A stretch of DNA of 64,000 nt from Paramecium sonneborni (Eukaryota; Ciliophora; Oligohymenophorea; Peniculida; Parameciidae). The translations under genes were made by a program, and so were the position numbers. Shown in pieces: positions 25,200-36,446 of the stretch (position 1 is its first letter; the number at the start of each line of letters is the position of its first letter). The notes beneath the pieces were generated by a model. That model did no database searches. It saw only the letters and a program-made list of their open reading frames with translations, and was not told where the DNA came from. The stretch spans positions 391,714 to 455,713 of the forward strand of contig CAJJDN010000073.1 of assembly GCA_905182985.1 (NCBI GenBank), read 5' to 3'.

Positions 25200-25909
25200 T
25201 CATTTTACTTAATTATTCTCATAATTTTAGTTATTATATTGTCCTTCCATTTATATCAATCCCATTAATTCAATCATTACATCATTTATTGGCGTAAATA
25301 TTTAATTTTACTTCTCCAATGAATTTACACAAGATATTCGAAATATATGTAAAACATTTTATCCTAACTTTTCTTTCATTATTAATTATTACTTTATTAA
25401 CTAAATTCCAATTAATTTTATCTGAATGTGTTTAAATTAAGTAATATAATAATTGGGATTGATGAAATTGAGCAGCTTTCATTATTGGTGTCTCACCTCC
25501 CTTTTATTATAAATCAATATACTATTGTTTGAATATTAGGTGATGCTTTTGATTAAATTAAATAATCCACTATTGCTAAATTGCCTATTGCACATGCAAA
25601 ATGTAGAGGAGTTCTTCCAAACTAATTTATTTATTTTTTATTTACCAAATCTTATTGATCTATATCTGCCTTCTAAATTGCTACTAAAAATTATACTAAA
25701 TTCAAATTTCCATTGCTTGCTGCCTAATGTAAAGCTGTAATTCCTTAATTTGTTAATGCTACATTAACATTTATTTAAATTTTTGGTGAATTAAAAAATT
25801 ACACTATTTATTCATTTTTATCTAAAATCAATATCTCAATTATACTTTACATGATTGCCAACCACAATGCATACTTAAGTTATTCAAGCTATTAATTTTA
25901 ATCTGCCAT
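25200..25909 (-). CDS. Ankyrin-repeat protein, 217 aa
   Basis: Contains ankyrin units NQGITALHQAASNGNLNLVQ and FGRTPLHFACAIGNLAIVDY, a third, GGETPIMKAAQFHQSQLLYY, and a partial fourth (LGQNVLHIFRIS). Introns 25522-25501 (22 nt) and 25401-25368 (34 nt) join them in frame. Start is taken at ATG 25909-25907 (MADQNQQLEQLKYALWLAIM); coding-like sequence upstream in another frame (IEYGDEEIELNYLKK) hints at an unresolved first exon. Ankyrin repeats are protein-binding; partner unknown. Confidence 0.78.
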
Positions 25910-26165
25910 AAAAATTATTTAATTTAATTTTTTTAAATAATTCAATTCAATTTCTTCATCTCCATATTCAATTTTACAATAAATACAATAAACAAAAATT
26001 TTTTATAAATATACACATTTTATTATATAGATATTATACTTTTTAATTAAACATGTGATACATCAATATTTTTTTATACAATATTTGTATATTAAATTGT
26101 TAATATAAATAAGTGTAAATAATTATTAATATATCATTAAAATTAAATAATTAAATTTTTTAATA

Positions 26166-27195
26166 ATGGAAAACAAAGAGTTAGAATAAGAAATCAAGAA
26201 GAAAATTACAAATATCCCACTCAAGGATAGAGCAAAAGTAACTGCACTAAGATATTATTTGAATAAATGTAAATAAGCTGATAAAGACATGGAAACTACT
26301 TGTGATAATATTTAATCTAAATATGATAAATTGAGTATGCCAATCTATTAAAGAGTATAATTAATATATCTATAATATATTAGGCTGATGAAATAATTTT
26401 GGGTACAGGATAATTGAATGATTAATAATTCAATTTAGCAGCAAATTTATTATCAGAGGAAGAATTATAATAATTTAAAGAAGCACCTAAAGAATCAAAA
26501 GCTATACCTGATTATTGGTTAAAAGTGTTTAAGAATGCTGATTTATAGGAATTACCATTATCAGAGAGAGACTCAGAAGCATTCAAATTTTTATAGAAAA
26601 TAGAATTCTAATTGGCTGAGAATGATTCAGATTTCTTCCTTAAATTTTACTTTGCAGAAAATCCATTTTTCAAATAAAACATTTTGGAGAAGAAATTTTA
26701 TTATGAAGATGATGAGTTAATAAAAGTAGATGGAACAAAAATTGAATGGCATGATGGAAAGAATTTAACAAAGAAATTGATTAAGAAGGTATTAGAGATT
26801 AAATTATAATGATAGAAATAAAGAAATAAGAAAACAGGATAATTTAGAGTAATTTCAAAAGAAGTTGATGATGATAGTTTCTTTTTATTTTTTAGATCAA
26901 TTGATATTTCAAATAAGGAAAAATATGATAAATTACCAGAAGAAGAAGTATCTATTTAAATTAATAAAATTAGTAAATATAATTGTAAGGTTAATTGGAT
27001 GTAGATTAAGATGTTGGTAGAGAAATAGTTGATGAATTATTACCATATTCTCTTGAATACTTTTTGAGAATAAAAGAATTTAAGAATGAAGATGATGAAG
27101 GTGCTGAAGGTGAAGAAGATGATTCAGAAGATGATGAAGAAGTAGAAGTTTAACCTAAAGGATAAAACAAGGGAAAAGATAAAAAGAAAAAATGA
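26166..27195 (+). CDS. Nucleosome assembly protein (NAP1/SET family), 313 aa
   Basis: Histone chaperone. NAP-family features in order: ITNIPLKDRAKVTALRYYL (N-terminal), AIPDYWLKVFKNADLQELPL (NAP core, typical IPxFWLxxxxN), EDDELIKVDGTKIEWHDGKNLT (IxWxxGKNLT), DDDSFFLFF (family SFFxFF), DELLPYSLEYFLRIKEF followed by a strongly acidic tail (EDDEGAEGEEDDSEDDEEVE). Introns 26355-26383 (29), 26789-26815 (27) and 26973-27004 (32 nt); exact frame to TGA 27193-27195. It binds H2A-H2B and exchanges histones between cytoplasm and nucleus. Confidence 0.95.
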
Positions 27196-27334
27196 TGTAT
27201 GTATATTAATTTTTATAAATTTGTACATTGAATTAATGTTTTTTAATGACTCTATGTGTGATAAATTAAAAAAAATAGTTTATTTTCATATATATGTACG
27301 TTTTCATTTTAAGTTTTAATAATAAATTAAATTA

Positions 27335-28250
27335 ATGAGCAAGTCTGATGATTTCTAAACAAAAGTTGAAAAGATTATTGAAAATGTAATTGATACTAAT
27401 CCATTATCTATTTAGTATCTTTAGAAGCATAAATTATTTAATATGAAAAATTCGATTAATCATATTGATACATCCATTTCCGAATATGATCTACAAGAAA
27501 AATAAATTACCAGAAATACTATGATAGATGATTTAATTCGAAATATTTAAGTGTTAATAGAGGCTTCAAATGACCGTAATAAAATAGAAGTAATTTTCAT
27601 TAATAAATCTACATATAGATTGAATAAAAGTTCATTCGATTTGAATAAGAAATTTAAAATCTTAGATCAACAATTATGATGCAAACAGATTGCAATCCTC
27701 CATAATTAACTCTTAGTCGTTCTGAAAATAATTCATTTATAGAAATGAGTGATTCGTTTCTGAATGATGAAAATGCTTTTTCATTTAAGAAAAAATTGAA
27801 AGAAGTTTAAGAATAATTTTCAAAGAAAACACAATAATTAGATAAATTACTTACTTTAGTTATAGATTAATAGTAAGAATCTATTTAAAGTTAGACTACA
27901 ATTAAAACAATAAGTAATTTAGAGTCCTTGCACAACTTAATAAATTGAATAATAAATTGATCTTAATTAATAAGCTAATAAGATATTAGATATAATTTAA
28001 CCAAGTATTAACTTTAAATTATTTTATTATAGAAATCCAATCAGATAATAAGGAATAATTTGAGGAAAAATTAAAATAGTCTAAAAAAGAAATGGATGAT
28101 ATGAAAAGAAATTTTAAGGAAAATAAATCCCTTTTAATAACAATTGTTGAAGAATGTAGGAGAGAATATGAAAAACTTGAAAAAAAATTGAATGACCATA
28201 TTGCGTAAGTGAATGCAGAGAAGAAAAAATCTTGGATTCCTTTCAAATGA
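27335..28250 (+). CDS. Coiled-coil protein, 277 aa
   Basis: Not recognised. N-terminal helical region (FQTKVEKIIENVIDTNPL), a Ser/Asn-rich linker (SRSENNSFIEMSDSFLND) and a C-terminal coiled coil (EQFEEKLKQSKKEMDDMKRN ... CRREYEKLEKKLNDHIAQVN) ending in a basic KKKSWIPFK. Introns 27590-27618 (29), 27890-27914 (25, chosen among alternatives because it keeps frame) and 28005-28032 (28 nt). Stop TGA 28248-28250. No membrane anchor. Confidence 0.7.
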
Positions 28251-28359
28251 TTTATTTAATGTATAATGTACCATTTTAGCTAAAAATTTAAACTTCTAAA
28301 GATTGAATCTATATGGCTGATATTAAATTTGAATTGATATATGACTTATGTAAATAAAT

Positions 28360-29061
28360 TCAATAAATGCTACAACATGGTTCCTCTTTCTTTTGAGGTC
28401 CATTATTTATGTCCTTGTTTTAATTTGCAGGTTTAGCTCCTCCCTTAGATTATAATTTGGCTTTTAAAGCTTATTTGACTGCTTCATCAAAAACCAGCTT
28501 TAAACCTTCTTAAGTTAAAGCAGAACATTCAAAATATTGTATATTTTGATTGCCTAAGAGTGATTTAGCCTTTAGATATTAATTGTATCATTACCGTTTC
28601 TGTTTTTATGTGTTTATCATTGCTATCATCTCTCATATCTATTTTATTACCAACAATTATTTTCGGGACTTTTTATAATTCGTCTTGATTTAATTCTGGA
28701 AACCACTTATATATGATTTAATAATAGTACTTTATTTTATGCATTTTCAAATGAGCTGCTATCAACCACAGAAAATACAATTAAGAAAATATCTGCTGAT
28801 CCATATGATAGAGTTCTTAATCTATTGTATGTTTCTTAACCTGCTGTATCCCATAAACTCAAATTTATCATTTAATTATCAACTGTTAATTGAGTGGTGT
28901 AGTTATCAAATACAGTAGGAACGTATTCTGTGGGAAATTTATCTGTAGTGTAACTATTTTCTTAATATTTATTCTTACCTTAAAAGTATGCATGTTTTAC
29001 CAACACTACCATCACCTACTACAACCAATTTAATTTAAGTTGACTCTTGTGAACTTTGCAT
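28360..29061 (-). CDS. Rho/Rac-type small GTPase, 208 aa
   Basis: Full set of G motifs: G1 [14 protein letters not shown], switch [15 protein letters not shown] (Rho-specific PTVFDNY), G3 [30 protein letters not shown]4 as VGNKID (family TKxD or NKxD), G5 ECSAL. A short Rho-type insert follows G4 ([20 protein letters not shown]). C-terminus is [14 protein letters not shown]: a CxxX-type end with adjacent cysteines, but Tyr is an unusual last residue. Three introns of 25 nt each (28978-28954, 28730-28706, 28594-28570). Expected to control actin or polarity at membranes. Confidence 0.93.
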
Positions 29062-29439
29062 AATAATTAATAAAATTAATATTTATAATTCCATATTAGT
29101 TTATCGTTCAATCCTAAATTGTATTAGATTAACTATTTATGTATCTTTAAATTCAAAACACTAAAACTATTTAAACTCTTTTAAAATTAAACTAATTTCC
29201 ATAATTTTTATCCTGTTTTATATTAATCATTTTTTATTTTTCTAAAATTTTTAGATATTTTTTAACATATATACTATAAACATGATAAATAGAGTTTTTA
29301 AAAAGAATATTTATAATACAATTATTAATTATATATTTTTCATTATAGAGCAATGTATAATTAATAAATTATTTTATATAATAGAATTTGATGATTCTTT
29401 AATCTCATAATTACAATCTTATTAAAAATATTAATAAAA
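29062..29439. other. Divergent intergenic region
   Basis: About 380 bp between the start codons of the Rho-type GTPase (-) and a kinase (+); must carry both promoters. No recognisable elements. Confidence 0.5.
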
Positions 29440-31178
29440 ATGAACAACAATATAGGACAAGAAAATATTATACTTTAATTTTATTCATATTCTAAAAATC
29501 AATAAAGTTAAAAGAAAATACAATTTTAGATAATAAAGCATCTTGGACAAGGAGCAGAAGGATGTGTGATTCTTGCTAAGCCATTATAGGAATTTTATAA
29601 TTAAGAACAAGTTGCAATAAAAATACATTAAGGTATGAATAAGGAAACATTCGAATTTTACGAAAAGCTATTCGAACAATAATAATAGATAGAATTAAAA
29701 AATTCTACTGAAAAATCTCAAATTATCAAAATTTATGAAATAGGAACAATTAATGATAAATTTACTACTATAATGGAAGTTGGAGATTTAGATCTTTATA
29801 CTTATTATAGGAAAAATTAATAACATTTAGATCTTTAAAAACAATAAAATATATGCCTTAAGGTAATCCTTTTTATTACTTTTTAGTTAGCTTATGCTAT
29901 TAAACAATTTCATGAATTGAAGTATATACATAGAGACATTAAACCAGAGAATTTTATTGTAGTAAAAAATGAATTTAAATTAATTGATTTTGGACTTGTA
30001 AAATCAACAGATTCATTATTCAACAATACTATGATGGTTGGATCAAGAATATTTTAAGCTCCTGAACTTCTAATAGGAGATGGGAATTACACATCTGCAG
30101 TTGATATTTGGGCATTAGGATGTACATTTTATGAGATTTTAACATTCAATCAATTTATCAAAGGTACTTTTCATTGTCTAATATAGCGAATAACTAATTC
30201 GAGGCTTAAAAAATAATAACAAATCATATAACCAATTAGTATTAAATTAATTAAGTAATTAAATAATCAAAACTTACAGATTAATGGAAGAATTTAATGA
30301 TAGAAATGTTTAATCCTAATCAGCAGGGAAGAATTAGTTCTTTTTAATTAGTAGAGAAAATTGAATAAATAATAAACCAAAATAATGGAAAGCCTAGTAA
30401 TTTCTAATTAAAAAATCAAGTTGATGATAATAATAATTCTCAAGGTAACAAAGCAAGTTTTGTGGCTTCTCCAAATAATATGAATTTTCTAAATAATAAT
30501 TAATAATTGTAAAACAATTTATAGATTGGTGGTCAATAAAAACTACAAAACTTTAGTTAAAATTAAGTTAATTAAAAAAAAAATATTTTAAGTTCAACTC
30601 CCAATCAAGCAAATTAACAATAAAATTTTTAATAAAATAATTAATAAAATGGAATTAATGGAGATACAAACTTGCAAAAATTTAAAACATTTTCTAATTA
30701 AGCGCCTTAATAATCTCCAAGTTAATTTTCAAATTTGAATATTAATAAATAGAAAGATGATAAAATTTAAGAATAGGAGAGATAAATTTAAGAATTAGAA
30801 TAGGAAAATAAGTTTTATAAAGATCAAAATTAAAAGTTAAATGATGATAATAAAATTTAGGAAGAAAAAATTTAAAATTTAGATTTAGTTAATTAAAATT
30901 AGTAAGAAACAATTTCGAAGTTAGATTTAGAAAATAAAAGTTAGAAAGAAAAAAATTTACTGTTAGATAAAGATAATAAAAGTTAGAAAGAAACAATTGA
31001 AGAACTTATGAGCAACTTAGAAATAACAATAAAGGAAATGGAAAATTTGAAAAAAAAAAATTTAACCTTAAACAATTAAAATTGTACGATGAGAATGTTG
31101 TTAAAAAAATATTAGGACTATTTTAAATCCTTTACTGAAGAATCGGATGAATATTTTAAAAAGGAGCAATAATAGTGA
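29440..31178 (+). CDS. Protein kinase with coiled-coil tail, 563 aa
   Basis: Kinase residues about 28-290: [15 protein letters not shown] glycine loop, [73 protein letters not shown] and [11 protein letters not shown]. Then an Asn/Gln-rich region and a coiled coil with recurring Glu-Asn-Lys-Ser-Gln-Lys units ([20 protein letters not shown]), ending [13 protein letters not shown]. Introns 29863-29886 (24 nt, no frame change) and 30164-30186 (23 nt), at the same kinase sites as in its paralogues. Stop TGA 31176-31178. Confidence 0.87.
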
Positions 31179-31322
31179 AATGTTTTGGTTATATTTATAA
31201 AAAATTTAAGTTAGTAATAATAGAAATTTAATTTATCTAAATAAAGATTTTTTCTTTAAAACATTAGTTATAGAATGTATAATTATTTTTTAATAAATGA
31301 AAGTAATTAATTTATTAAAAAA

Positions 31323-32708
31323 ATGAAGAAAATTTCTAATTACATCAGCGCCTTGATTGGGAAAGGGAACACACCATTTTTATAGAAAGTTAATTAAAGT
31401 TCATTGATGACTAATACTCCAATAATTTTGATGACTGATATTTTATATTTAATTGAATGTTTTGAAGGGTATGGTCCAGAATGTTAAGGAATTTATTTAA
31501 CAGGACAAGAATACTTACAATAATTTTTTCGGGAACTATCTTAGAAAGCATTAAATGGAATAATGGCAGTAAAAATTGCATTAACAATACATTTGGTTTT
31601 ATATGAGTTTCAGATAGGAGAAATAGTAGCTGAAGAAATGATTTCAGGTGATAATAAATTATAAGTAATTGAGACTTAGAGTCATGGATAATTTGTATAA
31701 AATTATTTAATGTATTTATTCAAGTTGGCTTAAAATTTAAAATTATTTTATTCATGTAAAATAGGATAATATCCAATCTTTGATTAAGAAGTTACTTATA
31801 CAAATTACACAGAATCTACAAGAGAGAATCAAATTAATTAATTTAAAATCTTCAAAAAGTAATAAAACTTTAAAGATACTAATCTTTAATATAGAGAATA
31901 TTAATAAAAAAAGTTAGAAAGCCATTTATAAAATAAAACTGGTTATATAACAATAGATTAGAAAATTCTTTATTTATTTAAATTACAAAATTTGTTAAAT
32001 CAATGTTTATAAATACTAAATTTGTGTATAGGTGTGTGCCAGATTGAAAAATAAGATGTCAAAAATATATATGTAGAGATTAGCTGCGTACTTTGGAATG
32101 ATGCTATGGTAATGTACAAATTTGCAACTTCAGAGGTATATATTAATAGATACAATATTAGATATGTAAATTACTAGATTCATTTCGCTTCTTGCCTCTT
32201 CAATAACTCTAATCTTTATAATAGGTATATTGGGCTACAACTAACTCTACAAAGAGTATTAAGTGGATATATAATAATAGAAAGTACTTTGATAGTTAAA
32301 ATATTGTTAAATAACCATTTTGGTTTGAAGAGAATAATTAATTAACAAGAGAAATATAAAATAGTATAATCGATAGTAAAATTAATTCAATTCCAGAGTA
32401 AAATTTCTAAATAACGCAGGTCATGTCGTTAACTCAAGCTGTAGACTCCAAAAAGTTCCAATTTGAAATCTCCTTTGTAAATTAAATAACCTTACTCTGG
32501 AAGAATCTAAAATTAGAAGAATTAACCCTTTTTTGTTGCTCATAAAAAGCTACAAGAATCTATCTCTTAGTACACTGAGATAAAGGATCAAAGCTAATAA
32601 TAGAATAATCAAAAGAATAATAATATAAAACATGCAATATATCCAATATTTTCAGATGAAGAAATGTAATTGTCTCCTAAGATGCAATAGTAATAATTAA
32701 TAAAATGA
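31323..32708 (+). CDS. ANTH/AP180-like domain protein (~461 aa)
   Basis: Single open frame of 462 codons from ATG 31323; an upstream ATG at 31301 dies at once. Residues ~20-170 have the helical pattern of ANTH domains, which bind phosphoinositides in clathrin coats: ...LMTDILYLIECFEGYG..., ELSQKALNGIMAVKIALTIH, LVLYEFQIGEIVAEEM, QFVQNYLMYLFKLAQNLKLF (compare the family's Trp/Ala-x-Val-x-Leu-Lys-x-Leu-x-x-x-His helix). The C-terminal half is Gln/Lys/Ser-rich without clear motifs. Two in-frame stretches (about 31997-32023 and 32136-32161) could be introns without stops, so the true product may be shorter. Family call is tentative. Confidence 0.5.
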
Positions 32709-32733
32709 TTAAAAATACTTAATAAAGAAATTA

Positions 32734-35721
32734 TCATATCTATTGTTAAATGAAATAAGAAGCAAGTAAACCTTCACCAACTTTCATTTCACTAAAGTTT
32801 CTTTCTGGATTTCTTGCTTGTAATTAATCAATCGTATTTTTAGAGACATATTATAACATAGTGTCTTCTATAGACCATACTTTCGTGAATTCTGCATTAC
32901 TATTAAGTTGTTCTTCTAAATCTTAAGGTATTTTTCTAATAGTGTTCCTCATTTGAATTTGATTGTTTCTCTTTTCAATTTTAATTTTATTTTCATATTC
33001 AATATTGTAAATGTCTTTTAAATACACAACCCATTGATTATGTTCTAATTTAGCTTTGATGTTTTTAATTTAATTAATATTCTAACAAGATTTGTAAGAA
33101 GATAAAATCTACTAACTATACACACTATTTAATTGAGTTATTTGACTAACTGGATTATATGAAGTGAATGTTGATAGCATTCTTAATTTATTATAATCAC
33201 TTTCAAGTATGCTTTACTGTTTGCCACATTAAAATTAATATAATGAAGGTTAATTTATCTCTGATTATTATTATGGGATTTATTATAAATTTTGAGATGC
33301 GATTTATTCATTTTATTAGATTTTTTCTTCTCTTAATATTTCACAAATCAAATTTTCTAAAAATTGATCAAACCCGTCAACATGTTGTACAATTTCATCT
33401 GGGTCATTCAATTACAATTATTAAACATTTTAACCAATAATTTTTGATTCTAGAATATTTTCCTCAAAATTATTATATGTAGATTCTGATTTATATTAAT
33501 TTAATTAGCAGGAGAGTACATATTATCTTAAATTGATTTTTACTTTTTCATACAGATATTCAATTCCTTTAGGTAACAAACAGACTTATACTGTCCATTA
33601 ATTTAGAATTTCTTACATATATTTAGAATCAGCTATTCAATAATTGATATAAATACCTAATATATAATTTTTGAAAACATTATAATCAGTTGAAAGCTGT
33701 TATGATGCTTTACCATAGATCAAATTAGCTTATTTTATTACTATTTCTACTAATTTCCCATATAGTGACCCCACTTTAACATTTGAATGTCCGATCCAAT
33801 TGATACTTTATTCATGTAGTGACAAATCAAGAATATTAGATGTGAATTTATTTAATAAACAATTTACAGCACTAGGACAATAGTTGAAATAATCGTCATT
33901 ATAAAGTTTATTTCCAAAAACTTACTGTTCCTTGGTCCAATGATCTTTCATATAAAATTATTATAAAATAACTCTTTTTTATTCTAATAAAACGTCAAAA
34001 GAAGCAAACAATTCATTTTCTATCGAATCCAGTTATTAATTCTTAGTACCTTTGATAACAATTTATGACCATAATCTAGCGAGAGCACTGGTAAAGGTAA
34101 TTTTAGGAAAATAGGTAGTAAAGTATTCATCAAATATTAAGTCAATTTTTTTAAATATTTTCTTTAAAGCTCTATTTAATGACCACATCGTGCCAACATA
34201 AGATTCCCATAAAATGGTATACATATTAAGAAACATAGCTGGATTTTTTTCTGTTTTAGTAATGATTAAAACATTTCTACTAAATAAGCATCTTTGATAG
34301 ATGAAATGAAATATTAGAAGCAAGAACCTAAATAAAAGCGGTATATTATCTGAATCTAAAACAAAGGGATCTTTCAGAAAATTATCAATGACTATCCATC
34401 TCAGTTCAAATAATATTTAGGTATGTTTCATATTAGTGACATCAAATTAACGGAGTGAATATTAATAAATCTTTTCTGTTAATTCATCAAGTTAGGGAAC
34501 TTTTTCAACAGCTGTAAAATCAGTAGTTCTTTATGCTAATTCTAATTGAAACCAACTTGTTGTAGATTATTTAAGTATATCATCTGTTAAAAGTGGGACT
34601 GGCATAAGTGGATTACGTCCTGTTTCCAATATTTTATCTACTAATGGATACTCAATATTAAATATTTTTTAAATCTCTTCTTCAATGATTCTCATTTATT
34701 ATCTAAATGAATTTGATTAAGTGTTACATGCTTCTTTGGAAGCTCAGATAGATTCTGATCCATGATTCATCTTAATTAATTTCTATAGACTACAATTGTG
34801 TATAGTATACAGAAAGAAATCTCTAATGTAATCCATATTCTACAAATTATCGAAGTTGTAGCTTTCTTAAATAGAATTAACTAAGAAAGTTTGAGTAGAT
34901 GTTACTACTCATTTCTACCATGAATTTTAGTTTTTTATTTACGAGTTTTAGTTAAAAACATTCTCGTATTGTCAAAAAAGTTAAGAAATACTGTAAGAAT
35001 TTTATGGGATTATTATACATCTCTCTTTCACTCATTTTGCTAGAATATCTCTTTATCATAATACGTCAAGATATCTAGGCTTTATGATTTCATATTTTCA
35101 GATAAACTTCTAAGTTTTGAACTTTCATTAGATTCCTTTGGAGCCAATTGACTAATACACATTCCAATTAAATAATCTCTTTTTCTAATTCTCCTTTTTT
35201 CCTATTGTCCCTATTATTAACTCTAGTTTGCTCCCATTTAATTTAATTTATTGTATTATATAACTATCTATTTAAATACTATTAACATTAAAATCCATAT
35301 AGAAAACCTTAAACAAAATCATTATTTGTTCCAATAATCTTTCCTTATTTACTCTAGAAATTTAATTATTAGTTTTATCAATGAAGTATGTTTGAATTTT
35401 TTATCATTAAATGGATCATGTTGTTTTGATATTTGATAAAGAATAATATCCATTCCATGAGAACTTGATATTGGTAGACCCTATAGAGTAGAACTTCCTA
35501 CTTATTTAAATTATTAATAGGTAGACTACTTATAAAACAATCTAACATTTCGAAATTGATAAAGCACTATGATCAATAGAAACTACTACAAATACTTAGA
35601 TTAGCATCTCAACTTTTAAAGTATCCTTATTTAACTCATTCTTAAATTAAGAGGAATTTATCAAGATTAAAAAAGAACTTTCATTTAACAAATCCTTCTT
35701 AGAAATATATTTTTCAGGCAT
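32734..35721 (-). CDS. Large unrecognised protein (~900-1000 aa), 5' part unresolved
   Basis: Well-formed downstream two thirds: ELRWIVIDNFLKDPFVLDSD, LLFRFLLLIFHFIYQRCLF, ILWESYVGTMWSLNRALKKI, VGSLYGKLVEIVIKQANLIY, ending SEMKVGEGLLASYFIQQQI. Introns 34727-34703, 35064-35040, 35160-35136 (25 nt each), 35529-35501 and 35595-35567 (29 nt each) connect exons upstream to MPEKYISKKDLLNESSF at 35721. The 35064-35040 intron removes what would otherwise look like a stop overlapping a new start, so this is one gene. Near 35270-35330 the frame changes without a usable intron. Mostly helical; no family named. Confidence 0.55.
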
Positions 35722-36365
35722 TCTTGAGGAAACCACTCCCTAAGATCTTCCCCATGTACTTAATTCATACTAGTAAAGCAATCTTAAGTATCAAATCAAT
35801 ATATTATCATTTGATAATTTGAGTTAGTAAATAATTAATTGGAGAAAAAAAGTAAGTATATTCAGAAACCAATAAAAAATATTTTCCACTTATCAATATA
35901 TTTAAAAGAAAGAGAAATTTCACCCCTAAACAAGAATAGAACAAAATTATATTATTGGAGTCTAAAATTTTAGAAAAGGGAAAACTTTATTATTAAAAAA
36001 ATAAAAAGTCATAAATAAGATCACTCAAATGAATAAACATAAAGAAGAAGCGAATTATCAAAAATAAATTGATTTCAAAAAAAATATCAAATTAAACAAA
36101 ACTAAATAAGTATTCGTTTGCAACAAAAAAGCTAAGCTAGAATTTATTTGAAATTTAATTAATTCCATATATTCAAAGTATACAATATCAAAATTTTCAT
36201 TTAGCAGTAAATTAAAATAAAGACAAGAAAGGTATAGAGGAATAATGTGTAATAGATTAAAAAAATCATCATATCACATTATTCTCCCAAGAGCAGATCT
36301 GAAAATACTTTTGTTTCTAAAAACTTCCATAACAAATTTGAAATAGCATTAGAAATTCTAATCAT
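35722..36365 (-). pseudogene. Frame-broken upstream part of the preceding minus-strand gene
   Basis: Coding-like segments follow one another in different frames: MIRISNAISNLLWKFLETKV at 36365, then PLYLSCLYFNLLLNENFDIV and FEYMELIKFQINSSLAFLLQ, then LLNILISGKYFLLVSEYTYF, then YELSTWGRSQGVVSSRMPEK leading into the gene model at 35721. Between them are TGAs and frame shifts with no GT...AG of normal length. The segments are in the order expected of one protein N-terminus. Either the gene is decaying, or the sequence here has several indel errors. The plus strand is open in the same region but only as an antisense shadow. Confidence 0.45.
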
Positions 36366-36446
36366 ATAAGAGTAGTAAAATTATTAAAAATTATGGTATT
36401 ACTGTCTATTATTACTTAATTTATTATTTAAAAAATAATCTAATAG

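Noticed and set aside
35572..36200. Long open plus-strand frame through 35.6-36.2 kb
   Set aside because: Codon-register antisense of minus-strand coding sequence; no ATG at its start and the minus strand carries the splice sites and more natural residues.
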